Below, piece after piece: positions 1 to 9,539 of a stretch of DNA of 64,000 nt; the stretch's first letter is position 1; the number at the start of each line of letters is the position of its first letter. A model generated the notes under the pieces. It saw only the letters and a list, made by a program, of their open reading frames with translations. It was not told the origin of the DNA and ran no database searches. Source of the stretch: Janibacter cremeus. GTDB lineage: Bacteria > Actinomycetota > Actinomycetes > Actinomycetales > Dermatophilaceae. A program made the position numbers and the translations under genes. Location: assembly GCF_013409205.1 (NCBI RefSeq), contig NZ_JACCAE010000001.1, positions 310,001 to 374,000 on the forward strand. Reading direction: 5' to 3'.

Positions 1-1
1 G

Positions 2-2395
2 GTCCGCAAGCTCGGCAAGGGAACAGGCAAGTACGCGGCACGACAACGCGCCGAGATCCGCGAATCGCTGGACCGGTGTCGACCGTCCGTCCCGGTGTGG
101 ATCATGCCGATCTACCGCATCGTCGAGCAGCTGCGTCTGAGCGAGAACATGTTCGACGTCATCCTGATCGATGAGGCGTCACAGGCCGGCCTGGAGGCGT
201 CATTCCTCCAGTACCTCGCTCCGAAAATCGTCGTGATCGGTGACGACAAGCAGGTCTCCCCCACGGCGGTCGGCGTCGATCAGCAAGCCCTTCGGGACCT
301 CGCTGATCAGTACCTCCACGACGACCGCTACAAAGCATCGTGGCTCGACCCGGCACGATCACTCTTCGACGAAGCGCTCATGCGGTACGGAGGTCAGCTC
401 ACGTTGACCGAGCACCGCCGTTGCGTCCCCGAGATCATCGGCTTCTCGAACCGCATCGCATACGAGCCCAACGGGATTCGCCTGGTCCCCGTCCGGCAGT
501 TCGGCGCCGACCGACTCGAGCCGATCAAGATCACCCGCACCGCCGAGGCCTTCGAAGAGGGACCCAGCGGCAACAAGATCAACCGAGACGAGGCCCGGGC
601 ACTCGTTGACGCGCTCAAGGAGTGCCTGGAGGATCCGAGCTACGACGGGCGGACCTTTGGCGTCATCTCGTTGCTGGGAACAACCCAGGGCAAGCTCATC
701 GAGTCCATGCTCCTCGAAGAGGTCGACGCCGACGAGTGGGAGCAGCGGCAGCTGCGCGTCGGCTCTCCCGCGGAGTTCCAGGGCTCAGAGCGCGACGTCA
801 TCTTCCTCAGCATGGTGTCCTCTGCCGAACCCGGCCGTCGCGTTGCCGCTCTGACGCGCGACATGTACATGCAGCGATACAACGTCGCCGTCAGCCGTGC
901 CAAGGACCAGGTCTGGCTCTTCCACACGCTGGGGACCCGAGACCTGAGCAACGAGCAGGACATGCGATACCAGCTCCTCGACTACGCCTACGGCGTGAAA
1001 CAGCGAGGGCGCGACCTGGATGTCGGTGAGTCCCCCGTCGTCCCTGAGGACGACCGGGTGGACGGTTTCGACTCGCTCTTCGAGCAGCGGGTGTACAACC
1101 GCGTCGTCGATCGTGGGTTCACCGTGATCCCGCAGTTCGAGGCACAGGGCTATCTCATCGACTTGGTCGTCGTTGGGGCGAATGGCCGTCTGGCCATCGA
1201 GTGCGATGGAGACCGTTGGCACGGGCCAGACGCCTACGAAGCCGACCTCAAGCGCCAACGTGACCTCGAGCGATGCGGCTGGACCTTCTTCAGGGTGCGG
1301 GAATCTGCCTTCTACGTCGACAAGGCTGCAGCCCTCGAGCCCTTGTGGCAGTTGCTCAACGAGCTGGAGATCCGGTCAGCCGATTTCCTCGACGACGCCG
1401 CCGACGCCTACGCGGGCGACGAAGGCGGCGCCGACGAGGTAACGAAATCTGCGATCGCCGAGGACGAGTTCACATCTGAAGTTGGCGTCGTCGTTCCTGC
1501 AGAGGGGATGGCAGTGGATCAGGCAACGTCGGAGTCTGACTTGTCAGCTGAGGATGACGTTCCCGAACCAGCGTCAGCAGACGACTCCTCCCACTGGACC
1601 TCGCAGATCCCTGAGCACAGCGACGACGATGACGCTCTTGGCTCCTCTTCGATCGGTGCGTCGGACTCGTGGGCCTCCGCCGCCTCGTGGCCCTTGACAG
1701 ACCATGCGCCAGCTGCAGTCGGGTCCCCGCCGCCTCCGCCCGCGCCGGTCCCACAGACGATGACCGACACTCAGGCTGAGGTGATGGAAGCAGAAGGCGC
1801 CGCCCTACCCGAGGCAGGAGAAGCCTCGACGGTCGACGGTCGCCTACCGCACTACGACGTCTTCGCCGGGACGACAGTCCCGGTTGGCGACGCAACGACA
1901 GAGGAAATCATCGAAGGTATCGAGCAGATCGTCGCAGCGGAGGGCCCCATCACCGGTGAGCACCTCCAACGGTCTTACGTCGTGGCGTCCGGCGGGAAGC
2001 GCGTCGGCAAGCTGATCGCCAAGGAGCTCAACTCGGCGATCACCCGAGCCGAGCGGACCGGTCGCATCGTCTCTGACAACCCTCTCCAGCAGCCGGGGAT
2101 CAAACCGAAGACCTTCCGGCTCTCGGATCAGCCTGCCGTGACGTTGCGGACCCTTGGGCCCCGCACACTCGACGAGGTGCCTCCAGCGGAAATCGCCGCC
2201 GCGATGCACATCGCCCAGAAAGACTTCGGTGCCATCAGCGACGAGGAGATCATGCGCCACACACTCTGGCTCTTCGGCCGGAAGTCACTGACCCAGGCCG
2301 TCCGCGATCAGATGGACCCTGTGCTCGCGTTAGTACGCCGTGAGGAGATCGGGGCTGCCAGTCACCTGTCCGAGATGGAAGAGAGCCGCTCATGA
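2..2395 (+). CDS. SF1 helicase with C-terminal Vsr-like nuclease domain, 5' end outside window
   Basis: The frame is open from base 2 with no start, so only the C-terminal 797 residues are present. In order I see WIMPIYRI (about 101-124), a Walker B of DEAS type (169-180), the SF1 motifs EHRRC (about 409), FQGSERDV (about 778) and AVSRAKD (about 889), then a nuclease domain (about 1180-1330) with IECDGDRWH and FFRVRE, like the MTES_1575/DUF559 Vsr-type fold. A long acidic Ser/Pro-rich linker (about 1390-1830) leads to a DUF3320-like C-terminal domain (about 1890-2130). Full-length relatives are large proteins with an N-terminal DUF4011 region. They are common in defence islands, where they probably unwind and cut DNA. 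The stop overlaps the next start (ATGA), so the two genes are translationally coupled. Confidence 0.85.
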   Translation, partial: VRKLGKGTGKYAARQRAEIRESLDRCRPSVPVWIMPIYRIVEQLRLSENMFDVILIDEASQAGLEASFLQYLAPKIVVIGDDKQVSPTAVGVDQQALRDLADQYLHDDRYKASWLDPARSLFDEALMRYGGQLTLTEHRRCVPEIIGFSNRIAYEPNGIRLVPVRQFGADRLEPIKITRTAEAFEEGPSGNKINRDEARALVDALKECLEDPSYDGRTFGVISLLGTTQGKLIESMLLEEVDADEWEQRQLRVGSPAEFQGSERDVIFLSMVSSAEPGRRVAALTRDMYMQRYNVAVSRAKDQVWLFHTLGTRDLSNEQDMRYQLLDYAYGVKQRGRDLDVGESPVVPEDDRVDGFDSLFEQRVYNRVVDRGFTVIPQFEAQGYLIDLVVVGANGRLAIECDGDRWHGPDAYEADLKRQRDLERCGWTFFRVRESAFYVDKAAALEPLWQLLNELEIRSADFLDDAADAYAGDEGGADEVTKSAIAEDEFTSEVGVVVPAEGMAVDQATSESDLSAEDDVPEPASADDSSHWTSQIPEHSDDDDALGSSSIGASDSWASAASWPLTDHAPAAVGSPPPPPAPVPQTMTDTQAEVMEAEGAALPEAGEASTVDGRLPHYDVFAGTTVPVGDATTEEIIEGIEQIVAAEGPITGEHLQRSYVVASGGKRVGKLIAKELNSAITRAERTGRIVSDNPLQQPGIKPKTFRLSDQPAVTLRTLGPRTLDEVPPAEIAAAMHIAQKDFGAISDEEIMRHTLWLFGRKSLTQAVRDQMDPVLALVRREEIGAASHLSEMEESRS

Positions 2396-3177
2396 CCGAA
2401 GTCACCTCAGATACGCAGACCGAGAGTGTCCGGCAAGAGATCCGTGCTTATCTCACGGAAGACGAGACGCGACTGGGAGACGTCTATAGGCTGCGGGAGG
2501 AGGGCCTGAGCGCTACCGAAATGGCTGAGAAGCTGGGGATCCCGAGCGTGGGTTTCACGTACACGTACGGCCAGCAGCTCGACGCTCTCATAGAAGGCTC
2601 CCTCCCGTGGAAGAGTGCCCACCTCGCCCGGCAGACCGCTGCTCGGGCACGTACCTTGATGAAGACGAAGCAGTGGTCACCAGCCGCCAGATCATGGCTG
2701 GAAGAACTGGAACTCCAGCTGGACGCGATCGGCTCGGACGAGGTGACTCGTGCACGCGAAGAAGATGCGGCGCGTGATCGAACCGAGCAGGTCGAGGACA
2801 GCGGCAAGCCCGGGATCTACGTGTACTCCCTGCCGCACTACCTGCGGAACCCGTACGACCCCGAGCGCGGGCACACGCTCTTGAAGGTCGGGCGATCCCA
2901 GGTGGACGTCTTCCAGAGGACGGCCCAACAGAGCCGAACGACTGCCCTTCCCGAGGACCCGCTCCTGCTTCGCGTCTACCCGACGAGCCCAGAGGATGCA
3001 TCGGCGATCGAGCGCTACTTCCACACCTTCCTCGAGGACGCCGACCACCTCCGCAACCGCTCGTCGCGAGCCGGGCGAGAGTGGTTCCTCACCACGACGA
3101 AGTTCCTCGACCGGCTGGCCCTCGAGAAGGGTCTGACGATCGAGGTCGTCAACGAACTCGACCCGGCGACGGACTGA
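2392..3177 (+). CDS. GIY-YIG nuclease-fold protein (T5orf172/MUG113-like)
   Basis: 261 residues, starting inside the stop of the helicase-nuclease (ATGA). The N-terminal third looks like a helix-turn-helix (YRLREEGLSATEMAEKLGIP, about residues 24-43). The C-terminal half is a GIY-YIG domain of the T5orf172 type: GIYVYS at about 141, LLKVGRS at about 163, and an Arg/Glu-containing segment ending in REWFLTT near 236. This fold makes single-strand cuts in DNA using the Tyr pair, Arg and Glu. Here it may supply a second nuclease to the upstream helicase or to the downstream trio. Its exact role is not known. Confidence 0.75.
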   Translation: MTEVTSDTQTESVRQEIRAYLTEDETRLGDVYRLREEGLSATEMAEKLGIPSVGFTYTYGQQLDALIEGSLPWKSAHLARQTAARARTLMKTKQWSPAARSWLEELELQLDAIGSDEVTRAREEDAARDRTEQVEDSGKPGIYVYSLPHYLRNPYDPERGHTLLKVGRSQVDVFQRTAQQSRTTALPEDPLLLRVYPTSPEDASAIERYFHTFLEDADHLRNRSSRAGREWFLTTTKFLDRLALEKGLTIEVVNELDPATD

Positions 3178-3185
3178 GGTCAACC

Positions 3186-4403
3186 ATGCCCTCGACCATT
3201 GGATGGCTGGACACCACTGCCGACCAACAACGCATCGCTCGGGAGATGGTCTCGCTCTTCATGGTGAGCGAGTCCCGCGACGAGCTCGGGATCGGACAGA
3301 TCCGAGACGTGATGAGCAACTGGATGTTTCCCGGAACCTCAGTGCTGCAGGCGCGCGCCAGGTACTTCGTCCTCGTCCCCTGGTGTCACCTCGTGGCGGA
3401 GCAGCGGGCACGAGGCCGGGGCCGAGACCTCGCGCAGCAGGTGCGCGAGGTCCAGCTGGAGATGATCGAGACGATGCGCCGTGACCACGAAGAGGCCGAA
3501 GGGTTGATCGGCAAGCAGGCCGGACGGTCGCTCAAGGGACTCCCTCGCGACCTCTTCTGGACCGGTCTGGTGACTTTCGACATCCGACGTTCCGAGAGCG
3601 ATCTCCCCCGCGCGCAGGGCCATGCCGAGGGCGAGGTCACTGAGATGACCAGCCGACAGACCACGGCCTGGGACCCGGACCTACCGCCAGTCCCCACGGG
3701 GTTCCCGGACATTGTCCCTGGCGGCCTGGATATGTCGGCCAACGAGGCACAGTGGCTCTACGAGCGCATGCGGACGGATCGCGAGGACACCTACCTGGCC
3801 CACCTGCTCGCACTCGACCCTGAGCTCATCGCGCAGGCCGACGCCCCGTGGCAGGTCGCGACCGAGACGACCTTTGCCTCGGTGCAACACGCCCGGCAGT
3901 TCAGCCTCGTCATGGAGGGCGCCTCCCTGCTCTACAACCTCCTCGTCGCAGAACGTTACGAGGAACACGCGGACCTCAACCGCCTCGATGGTGGCGACCT
4001 TGGCGCCACTTATCGCGGCAAGCTCGCCCGCTGGGGCGAGCGGCTGACGAGCACCGCACCGCCCGGTTCGTGGGATCTCGACAACTTCATCACAGAGGTC
4101 AACGCCCGCAATCGTCGGATCAGCAATCGCACATGGGCCTTCGTCGTCGACTGGGTGACCCTCCTGCGGGACGAGGACCCGGTTACGGTCGCGGACTCCC
4201 CCGGGGGCCGCCGGCTCATCTCCTTGAGGGAGAGCCGCAAGGGCGCCAAGTCACGCCTCACGGACAACTCCAAGACCCTCGAGACGTGGAGCGGCAATTC
4301 CGGCAGCGGGGCGCTGACCTTCCGCTGGGACACGATCAAGACGCTGGTGCTGGACGTCAATCAGGGTCACGGGACGCAGGGGGTCGCCGATGCTGACGCC
4401 TGA
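3186..4403 (+). CDS. DUF6361 family protein
   Basis: 405 residues. I chose the ATG at 3186 because homologues begin with a short Ser-x-Gly/Ile-Trp segment (here MPSTIGWLD) and GAGGT lies just upstream; an in-frame start at 3081 would lie inside the previous gene. The conserved N-terminal block is recognisable: RDELGIGQIRD followed by FPGTSVLQARARYFVLVPW (about residues 32-63). DUF6361 proteins have no assigned enzymatic activity. They are found beside phospholipase-D-fold and helicase genes, as here: the next gene overlaps this stop by 14 bases. I infer it is the recognition or scaffold subunit of that three-gene complex. Confidence 0.75.
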   Translation: MPSTIGWLDTTADQQRIAREMVSLFMVSESRDELGIGQIRDVMSNWMFPGTSVLQARARYFVLVPWCHLVAEQRARGRGRDLAQQVREVQLEMIETMRRDHEEAEGLIGKQAGRSLKGLPRDLFWTGLVTFDIRRSESDLPRAQGHAEGEVTEMTSRQTTAWDPDLPPVPTGFPDIVPGGLDMSANEAQWLYERMRTDREDTYLAHLLALDPELIAQADAPWQVATETTFASVQHARQFSLVMEGASLLYNLLVAERYEEHADLNRLDGGDLGATYRGKLARWGERLTSTAPPGSWDLDNFITEVNARNRRISNRTWAFVVDWVTLLRDEDPVTVADSPGGRRLISLRESRKGAKSRLTDNSKTLETWSGNSGSGALTFRWDTIKTLVLDVNQGHGTQGVADADA

Positions 4404-6180
4404 CGCCCGCACGGTCCTCCTGGACGATCTGCATGCGCCCTCCGGGTTCACGATCGACCATGCCGTCGCAACGACCTTCACGCTCGACCTCACCGCGGCG
4501 ATGCTCCCTCCCTTCGCCATCGCCGATATCGGGATCACCGGGCGACGACCGGACCCGATCACCCTCCTGCAGGCCCTGCGACACGCCAGCGACAAGGTCG
4601 ACATCTTCTGCCAAGCTGGATCGATCGGCGTCCCACGCAGCGCAGACCTCGTTGCCTTCCTCGAACCGATGGTCCACCAGGTCGTCCCGACGGGTGGCCT
4701 CTTTCACTCCAAGGTCTGGGTCATGCGCTTCGTCGCCGACAACGCCCCACCGAAGTACCGGCTGCTCGTCCTGAGCCGCAACCTGACCCACGACAACACG
4801 TGGGACATCGCCGTCCGACTGGACTCGGAGTCCACCGCTGACGAGCCACTCGACATCAACGATCCCCTCGTAGCCCTCCTGCGATGGCTGCCGGAGCACG
4901 CCCACCACATAGACCCCGATCGGGTGACACGAATTCGCACACTCACCGATGAGATCGCCCACGTGAGGTGGGAGCGGCCGGAGGACGTCGAGAGGCTGTC
5001 CTTCCACGTCATCGGCCTGCCCGGACACGACACCCTGTCGTTGCACGCCGGTCGTCACCTCGTCATCTCCCCCTTCGTCGAGGCCGACGGCCTGCGCAAG
5101 GTGACCCATGGCCACAACGAGCCGCCCACCCTCATCTCCCGGCAGGAAACCCTCGACGCCCTGCCGGCCGACGCTCTCAAGGGCGTCGAAACGTACACGC
5201 TGGCAGCGGATGTCGACGTACCGACAGCCGATGACACGGGCGAGGCTGAACCCGACATGCCGTTGCTCCACGGCCTCCACGCGAAGGTCTACGTGCTCGA
5301 GCCGACCGACAAATGGACCAAGGCCCGAGTGTTGCTCGGCTCAAGCAACACGACGACTCCTGGCCTGACCAGCAACGTCGAGTTCCTCGTCGAGGTGATC
5401 GGTCGGCGCGACAGACTCGGCATCGACCGCATCCTGCCTCCCGACGCTGAGAGCCGCGGTGGTTTGCGTCCGCTCATCGAGCCCTACGTTCGGCAGCCGC
5501 CGAATGACCACGATGAGGAACGGGTGCGGCGAGGCCTGCAGCGTTCACTACGGTCGATCGCGGCCATCGAGCATCTCGTCGAGATCGTTGTCGAGGAGAT
5601 GGGGGGCGACGGACACACGTACCGCGCCACGATCTCGGCTGCTACTGATTACCCCACCACGGAAGCCTCGGCCTGCATCGCCCTGCTGACGCGTCGCGCC
5701 AGCTCCGCCGTGGTCACGGGGCGGCCCCATCACATCGTCCACCACTTGCCACCCGCGGACATCTCACCGTGCGTGATCGTCACGCTGACGGAGGGCGACA
5801 TCACCGAGTCCACCGTCGTCTTGGGCCGACTGGTCGGTGCTCCTGAGGGGAGGCTCGATGCCGTCATCGCCCGACAGGTCAATGACCGCGACAAGTTCAT
5901 GCGACTGCTCATGCTCATGTTGAGCCTCGGCAGTCCCTCCGAACTGGCGGCACTGCTGGCAGCCCATCGGGGTTCCGGCAGCGGCGGGGGCAGTCTAGAC
6001 ATCACTACCTCCGGTGTCCTCGAGCTCGTCCTGCGGGGGCTGAGCAGCGGTGGTGGCGGGATCGAGGACCTCGACCACCTGATCACCGAGGTCCTGGACG
6101 ACGAGGTCCTGCCGGAAGGATTCCGCACGTTCTGGGGCGAGGTCTCACGGGCCCGCCGACTACTGGAGGTGGGTCGATGA
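4390..6180 (+). CDS. Phospholipase-D-fold nuclease-like protein
   Basis: 596 residues. Two PLD half-motifs are visible: H106-S-K108 (LFHSKVWVM) followed by LSRNLT, and H297-A-K299 (LHAKVYVLE) followed by GSSNTT at 317-322. Both HxK pairs needed for the phosphohistidine mechanism are present, so an active phosphodiesterase, probably a DNA nuclease, is plausible. The rest, including a Gly-rich stretch near residues 530-560, is not recognised. The gene overlaps DUF6361 upstream (14 bases) and the helicase downstream (ATGA), so the three should be made together. PLD nuclease plus helicase is the plan of several restriction-like anti-phage systems. Confidence 0.8.
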   Translation: MLTPDARTVLLDDLHAPSGFTIDHAVATTFTLDLTAAMLPPFAIADIGITGRRPDPITLLQALRHASDKVDIFCQAGSIGVPRSADLVAFLEPMVHQVVPTGGLFHSKVWVMRFVADNAPPKYRLLVLSRNLTHDNTWDIAVRLDSESTADEPLDINDPLVALLRWLPEHAHHIDPDRVTRIRTLTDEIAHVRWERPEDVERLSFHVIGLPGHDTLSLHAGRHLVISPFVEADGLRKVTHGHNEPPTLISRQETLDALPADALKGVETYTLAADVDVPTADDTGEAEPDMPLLHGLHAKVYVLEPTDKWTKARVLLGSSNTTTPGLTSNVEFLVEVIGRRDRLGIDRILPPDAESRGGLRPLIEPYVRQPPNDHDEERVRRGLQRSLRSIAAIEHLVEIVVEEMGGDGHTYRATISAATDYPTTEASACIALLTRRASSAVVTGRPHHIVHHLPPADISPCVIVTLTEGDITESTVVLGRLVGAPEGRLDAVIARQVNDRDKFMRLLMLMLSLGSPSELAALLAAHRGSGSGGGSLDITTSGVLELVLRGLSSGGGGIEDLDHLITEVLDDEVLPEGFRTFWGEVSRARRLLEVGR

Positions 6181-9100
6181 GCGACGAGCGATTCTCCGCC
6201 GAACCGGTACTAGACGGACTCATGGGCTTTCAACGCGAGACCGTCGAGCACGTCTTCAGCGCGCTGCACGGCGAGGGGGGATCGGACCGGTTCCTGGTCG
6301 CCGACGAGACCGGCCTGGGCAAGAGCATTGTCGCGCGCGGCCTCGTCGCGAAGACCATCGAGCGGCTGCAGGACGACACCTCAGTGGACCGCATCGACAT
6401 CGTCTATGTCTGTTCCAACATGGACCTCGCCCGACAGAACATCGGACGACTCAACGTGACGGGCGAGCAGGAGGTCGCCTTCAGCAGCCGCCTGACCCTG
6501 CTCGGGCAACACTCTGCACGGTTGAACCAGAGGGAGGGACGGCGGACCTTCCATGGCAAACCCGTCAACCTTGTGTCCTTCACGCCCTCGACGTCTTTCG
6601 ACCCTGGGCACCAGACAGGGCAGGCACGAGAGCGTGCGCTGCTGGTCCTGGTCCTTGAGCAAGTACTTGGCATGACGGCCAAGGAGAGGCGTTGGACGAC
6701 GAACCTGCTGCGGGCCTCGGTCTCGAGCGTCAAGTCGATGCGGCGCTACGTCACCGACATGGAAGCGGATCTTGAGCGCGGCATCGACGCGTCTGTCCTC
6801 CAGGAGTTCGCCCACGAGGCAAGTACTGCACCAAGCTCCGGGGCTGCATCGTTGGACGAGTTCCGGGCACTGCTCGATGAGGTGATGACTCACCGCGGCG
6901 TCACCCAGGTCCCACGCTCCAGAGCGCACAGGATCATCGGCGCGCTACGTCACGACCTTGCCAAAGCAGGCATCGCGACACTCGAGCCCGACCTCGTCAT
7001 CCTCGACGAGTTCCAAAGATTCCGCCCGTTGCTCTCCCGGGACAACGACGCCGGTGCACTGGCCCACGACCTCTTCTCCTTCCCTTCGGCCAGAGTCGTC
7101 CTGCTCTCGGCCACCCCCTACAAACCCTTCACGTACGCGGAAGAAGCCGAGGACCACGCCTCTGACTTCCTGCGCACGATCCGCTTCCTGCACGAGGAGC
7201 CCAAGGAGTTGTCCCCCAGAACTGACCACGTCGCCGAGCTACTCGCGGACTACCGCCGGGATGTGACCAAGGGTCAGGATGCGACCGCAGCGGCCGCCGC
7301 GGCGAGTGAAGCGCTCCTGCGGGTCATGTGCCGCAATGAACGACCACTCATCGAGGAGCGGTCGATGCTCGACGTGCGTCTGCGGCCGGCGGACCGCATC
7401 ACCGCCGACGACCTCGCCGGATACGTCCGGCTGAGGCAGTTGGCCGATGTCGTCGGCCCGGGAGCCGGCCTCGTCGGCATCGACTACTGGAAATCTGCGC
7501 CATACTTTCTCACATTCTGCGACGGGTATCGTCTGCGCGAACGGATCAAGGACAGCACCGCTCCGGAGCTGCCCAGGGCTCTGCGTGCCGCCCGGCACCT
7601 AACTCGGGCCGATATCGACGCACGTCGGCCGATCGACTTGGGTAACGCGCGGATCAGGCGCCTGGCGGACGAGCTCACCGACAGCGGATTGTGGCGCCTC
7701 CTCTGGATGCCCCCTTCGCTGCCGTACCTCACTCCGAGCGGCCCATACGCGGGGCTCGACGAAGCCGAGATCACCAAACGTCTGGTGTTCTCGGCGTGGA
7801 CAGCAACGCCTGCGTCCGTGGCCAGCCTGCTCAGCTACGAGGTGGACCGCCTGATCCACGAGATGTCGGCCGGAGGCATGTCCGATCGAGGTCAGACACT
7901 CGTTTACCGAGGTATGTCGGAGACGGGTCGGCCACAATCGATGACGACGCTCATGACCTTCTGGCCGATGCCGGGACTGGCTCGGCTGACCGATCCCCGC
8001 GAGCACGCGCGCGACCACGGTGTGGGTGCTCTCGAGGTGTTTCTGGCGGACTCGATCCCACGCGTGCGCGCGGAGTTTGACGGTGGCGGCAGTGGTGGCA
8101 CCGACACGGACCTCGAGGAAGCGCAGCGTACGTGGCATTCGGCCTTCGCTCATCACTCGTCATGGCCCCGGACACGTGAGGGGCAGGACGCCATGGTCCA
8201 AGCCATGGCACCCACCGCGAAGGCGACGGCCATCGACCACCAGCGTGAGCAGACCGAGGCCTCGCGGAACCTGAGCGAGCACGTGCGCTACGCATCCGAA
8301 CTGGGCGCGAGCCCATCACTACGGGACGAGGACGTTCGAATCCTCGCAGAGGTCGGCGCCTTCTCCCCCGCCAATATCAGTTGGCGTGTGCTCCATCGAC
8401 TCTTCGGCCAGTATGAGGGAGTGTCCACGGACGGTCTCATGGTCGCCGCAGCGGCCCTAGCGGGTGGCTTGCGCACTTTGTTCAACACACCGCACGCCAC
8501 CGCGATCGTGCGTGCTGCAGGTGAAGGCGGCTACGAGCTTCCCCAGTGGCGTCGAATCCTCGACTACACGGCCAAAGGGAACCTGGAAGCCGCTCTCGAA
8601 GAATGGCTCTTCAACCGCCGCAACGAGGTCGCGCGCGAGTGGTCGGATGCGACACTGCTGACCTTCGCCAACGACGAGGCCGCCGCAATCGGCCTCCGCA
8701 CGTCGACACTGACGGCCTTTGACGCCAGCGCCCACGGGTCCGACGATCCGACGATCCGCTTCCCGATGCGCTTTGCCGTCCGGTACGGCGCCAGGGACGC
8801 CCGTGGTGGAGACGACGCCCGCATGCCGGAGGTTCGCGCCTCTTTCAACAGCCCCTTCTGGCCCTTCCTCCTCGTCTCGACGTCGGTCGGGCAGGAGGGC
8901 ATCGATTTCCACTGGTGGTGCCACGCGATCCTGCACTGGAACACACCTCCCAACCCGGTCGACTTCGAGCAGCGCGAAGGGAGAGTCGACCGGTTCCGCG
9001 GCCATGCGATCCGCAAGAACATCGCGGCCAAGCATGGTGACACCGCTCTGAGCAGCGACTGCCCGAGTCCGTGGCCGCACCTCTTCGAGCTGGCAACCGA

Positions 9101-9356
9101 CCTACGCAACGAGCACGGCCACTTCACACCGGACTGGGTCTACCCCGGACCGGCGAAGATCCAACGGCACCTTGCGCCCTACGCCATGAGCCGGGACGAG
9201 GAGCAGTATCGGAAGGTGGAACGGGACGTGGCTCTCTATCGGCTGGCTCTGGGGCAGCCGCGCCAAGAGGACATGGTCAGCTTGGTGCGCAAACAGGTCG
9301 AAGCCGGCGCGAAGCCGGCACGAATCAATCTGATGCCGGGCCAATCGATCGACTGA
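6177..9356 (+). CDS. SNF2/DEAD-like SF2 helicase, defence-associated
   Basis: 1,059 residues. Motif I is DETGLGKS (43-50), motif II DEFQRF (about 276-281), motif III LLSATP (about 312), and motifs V-VI are VSTSVGQEGIDF and QREGRVDRFRG (about 932-942). The large insert between the RecA domains carries no motif I recognise. It starts in an ATGA overlap with the PLD gene, so it is the last cistron of the DUF6361-PLD-helicase unit. ATP-driven translocation or unwinding of invading DNA to feed the PLD nuclease is the simplest model. It ends before a bidirectional hairpin terminator. Confidence 0.85.
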   Translation: MSDERFSAEPVLDGLMGFQRETVEHVFSALHGEGGSDRFLVADETGLGKSIVARGLVAKTIERLQDDTSVDRIDIVYVCSNMDLARQNIGRLNVTGEQEVAFSSRLTLLGQHSARLNQREGRRTFHGKPVNLVSFTPSTSFDPGHQTGQARERALLVLVLEQVLGMTAKERRWTTNLLRASVSSVKSMRRYVTDMEADLERGIDASVLQEFAHEASTAPSSGAASLDEFRALLDEVMTHRGVTQVPRSRAHRIIGALRHDLAKAGIATLEPDLVILDEFQRFRPLLSRDNDAGALAHDLFSFPSARVVLLSATPYKPFTYAEEAEDHASDFLRTIRFLHEEPKELSPRTDHVAELLADYRRDVTKGQDATAAAAAASEALLRVMCRNERPLIEERSMLDVRLRPADRITADDLAGYVRLRQLADVVGPGAGLVGIDYWKSAPYFLTFCDGYRLRERIKDSTAPELPRALRAARHLTRADIDARRPIDLGNARIRRLADELTDSGLWRLLWMPPSLPYLTPSGPYAGLDEAEITKRLVFSAWTATPASVASLLSYEVDRLIHEMSAGGMSDRGQTLVYRGMSETGRPQSMTTLMTFWPMPGLARLTDPREHARDHGVGALEVFLADSIPRVRAEFDGGGSGGTDTDLEEAQRTWHSAFAHHSSWPRTREGQDAMVQAMAPTAKATAIDHQREQTEASRNLSEHVRYASELGASPSLRDEDVRILAEVGAFSPANISWRVLHRLFGQYEGVSTDGLMVAAAALAGGLRTLFNTPHATAIVRAAGEGGYELPQWRRILDYTAKGNLEAALEEWLFNRRNEVAREWSDATLLTFANDEAAAIGLRTSTLTAFDASAHGSDDPTIRFPMRFAVRYGARDARGGDDARMPEVRASFNSPFWPFLLVSTSVGQEGIDFHWWCHAILHWNTPPNPVDFEQREGRVDRFRGHAIRKNIAAKHGDTALSSDCPSPWPHLFELATDLRNEHGHFTPDWVYPGPAKIQRHLAPYAMSRDEEQYRKVERDVALYRLALGQPRQEDMVSLVRKQVEAGAKPARINLMPGQSID

Positions 9357-9492
9357 TTCTGGCTTTCTTCAACGACAACGGACCATTCTGGCTGAACGCA
9401 ACCAAATGACTATCACCGCGTCATTCATGTACACATGCGAAATACAATACCAACGCGACCTCTCCTGCCTGAGCGCACGCGGATTACGTGTC

Positions 9493-9533
9493 GAATGAGG
9501 GTGCAGGCATTATTCGCGCCCGCACCCTCATTC
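9493..9533. terminator. Bidirectional hairpin terminator
   Basis: A perfect 12-bp inverted repeat (GAATGAGGGTGC at 9493-9504 and its complement at 9522-9533) with a further 3-bp inner stem sits between the convergent ends of the helicase gene and the reverse gene at 9540. A short TTT follows on the plus side. The rest of 9357-9492 is AT-richer and shows no ORF or motif. Confidence 0.7.
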
Positions 9534-9539
9534 TTTCGA

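Noticed and set aside
3081..3185. Longer start for the DUF6361 protein
   Set aside because: The extra 35 residues overlap the GIY-YIG gene and do not match the family's N-terminus.
6177..9356. Assignment of the helicase as a type I/III restriction subunit (HsdR/Res)
   Set aside because: No methyltransferase or specificity gene is nearby, and motif VI (QREGRVDRFRG) is more SNF2-like than HsdR-like.
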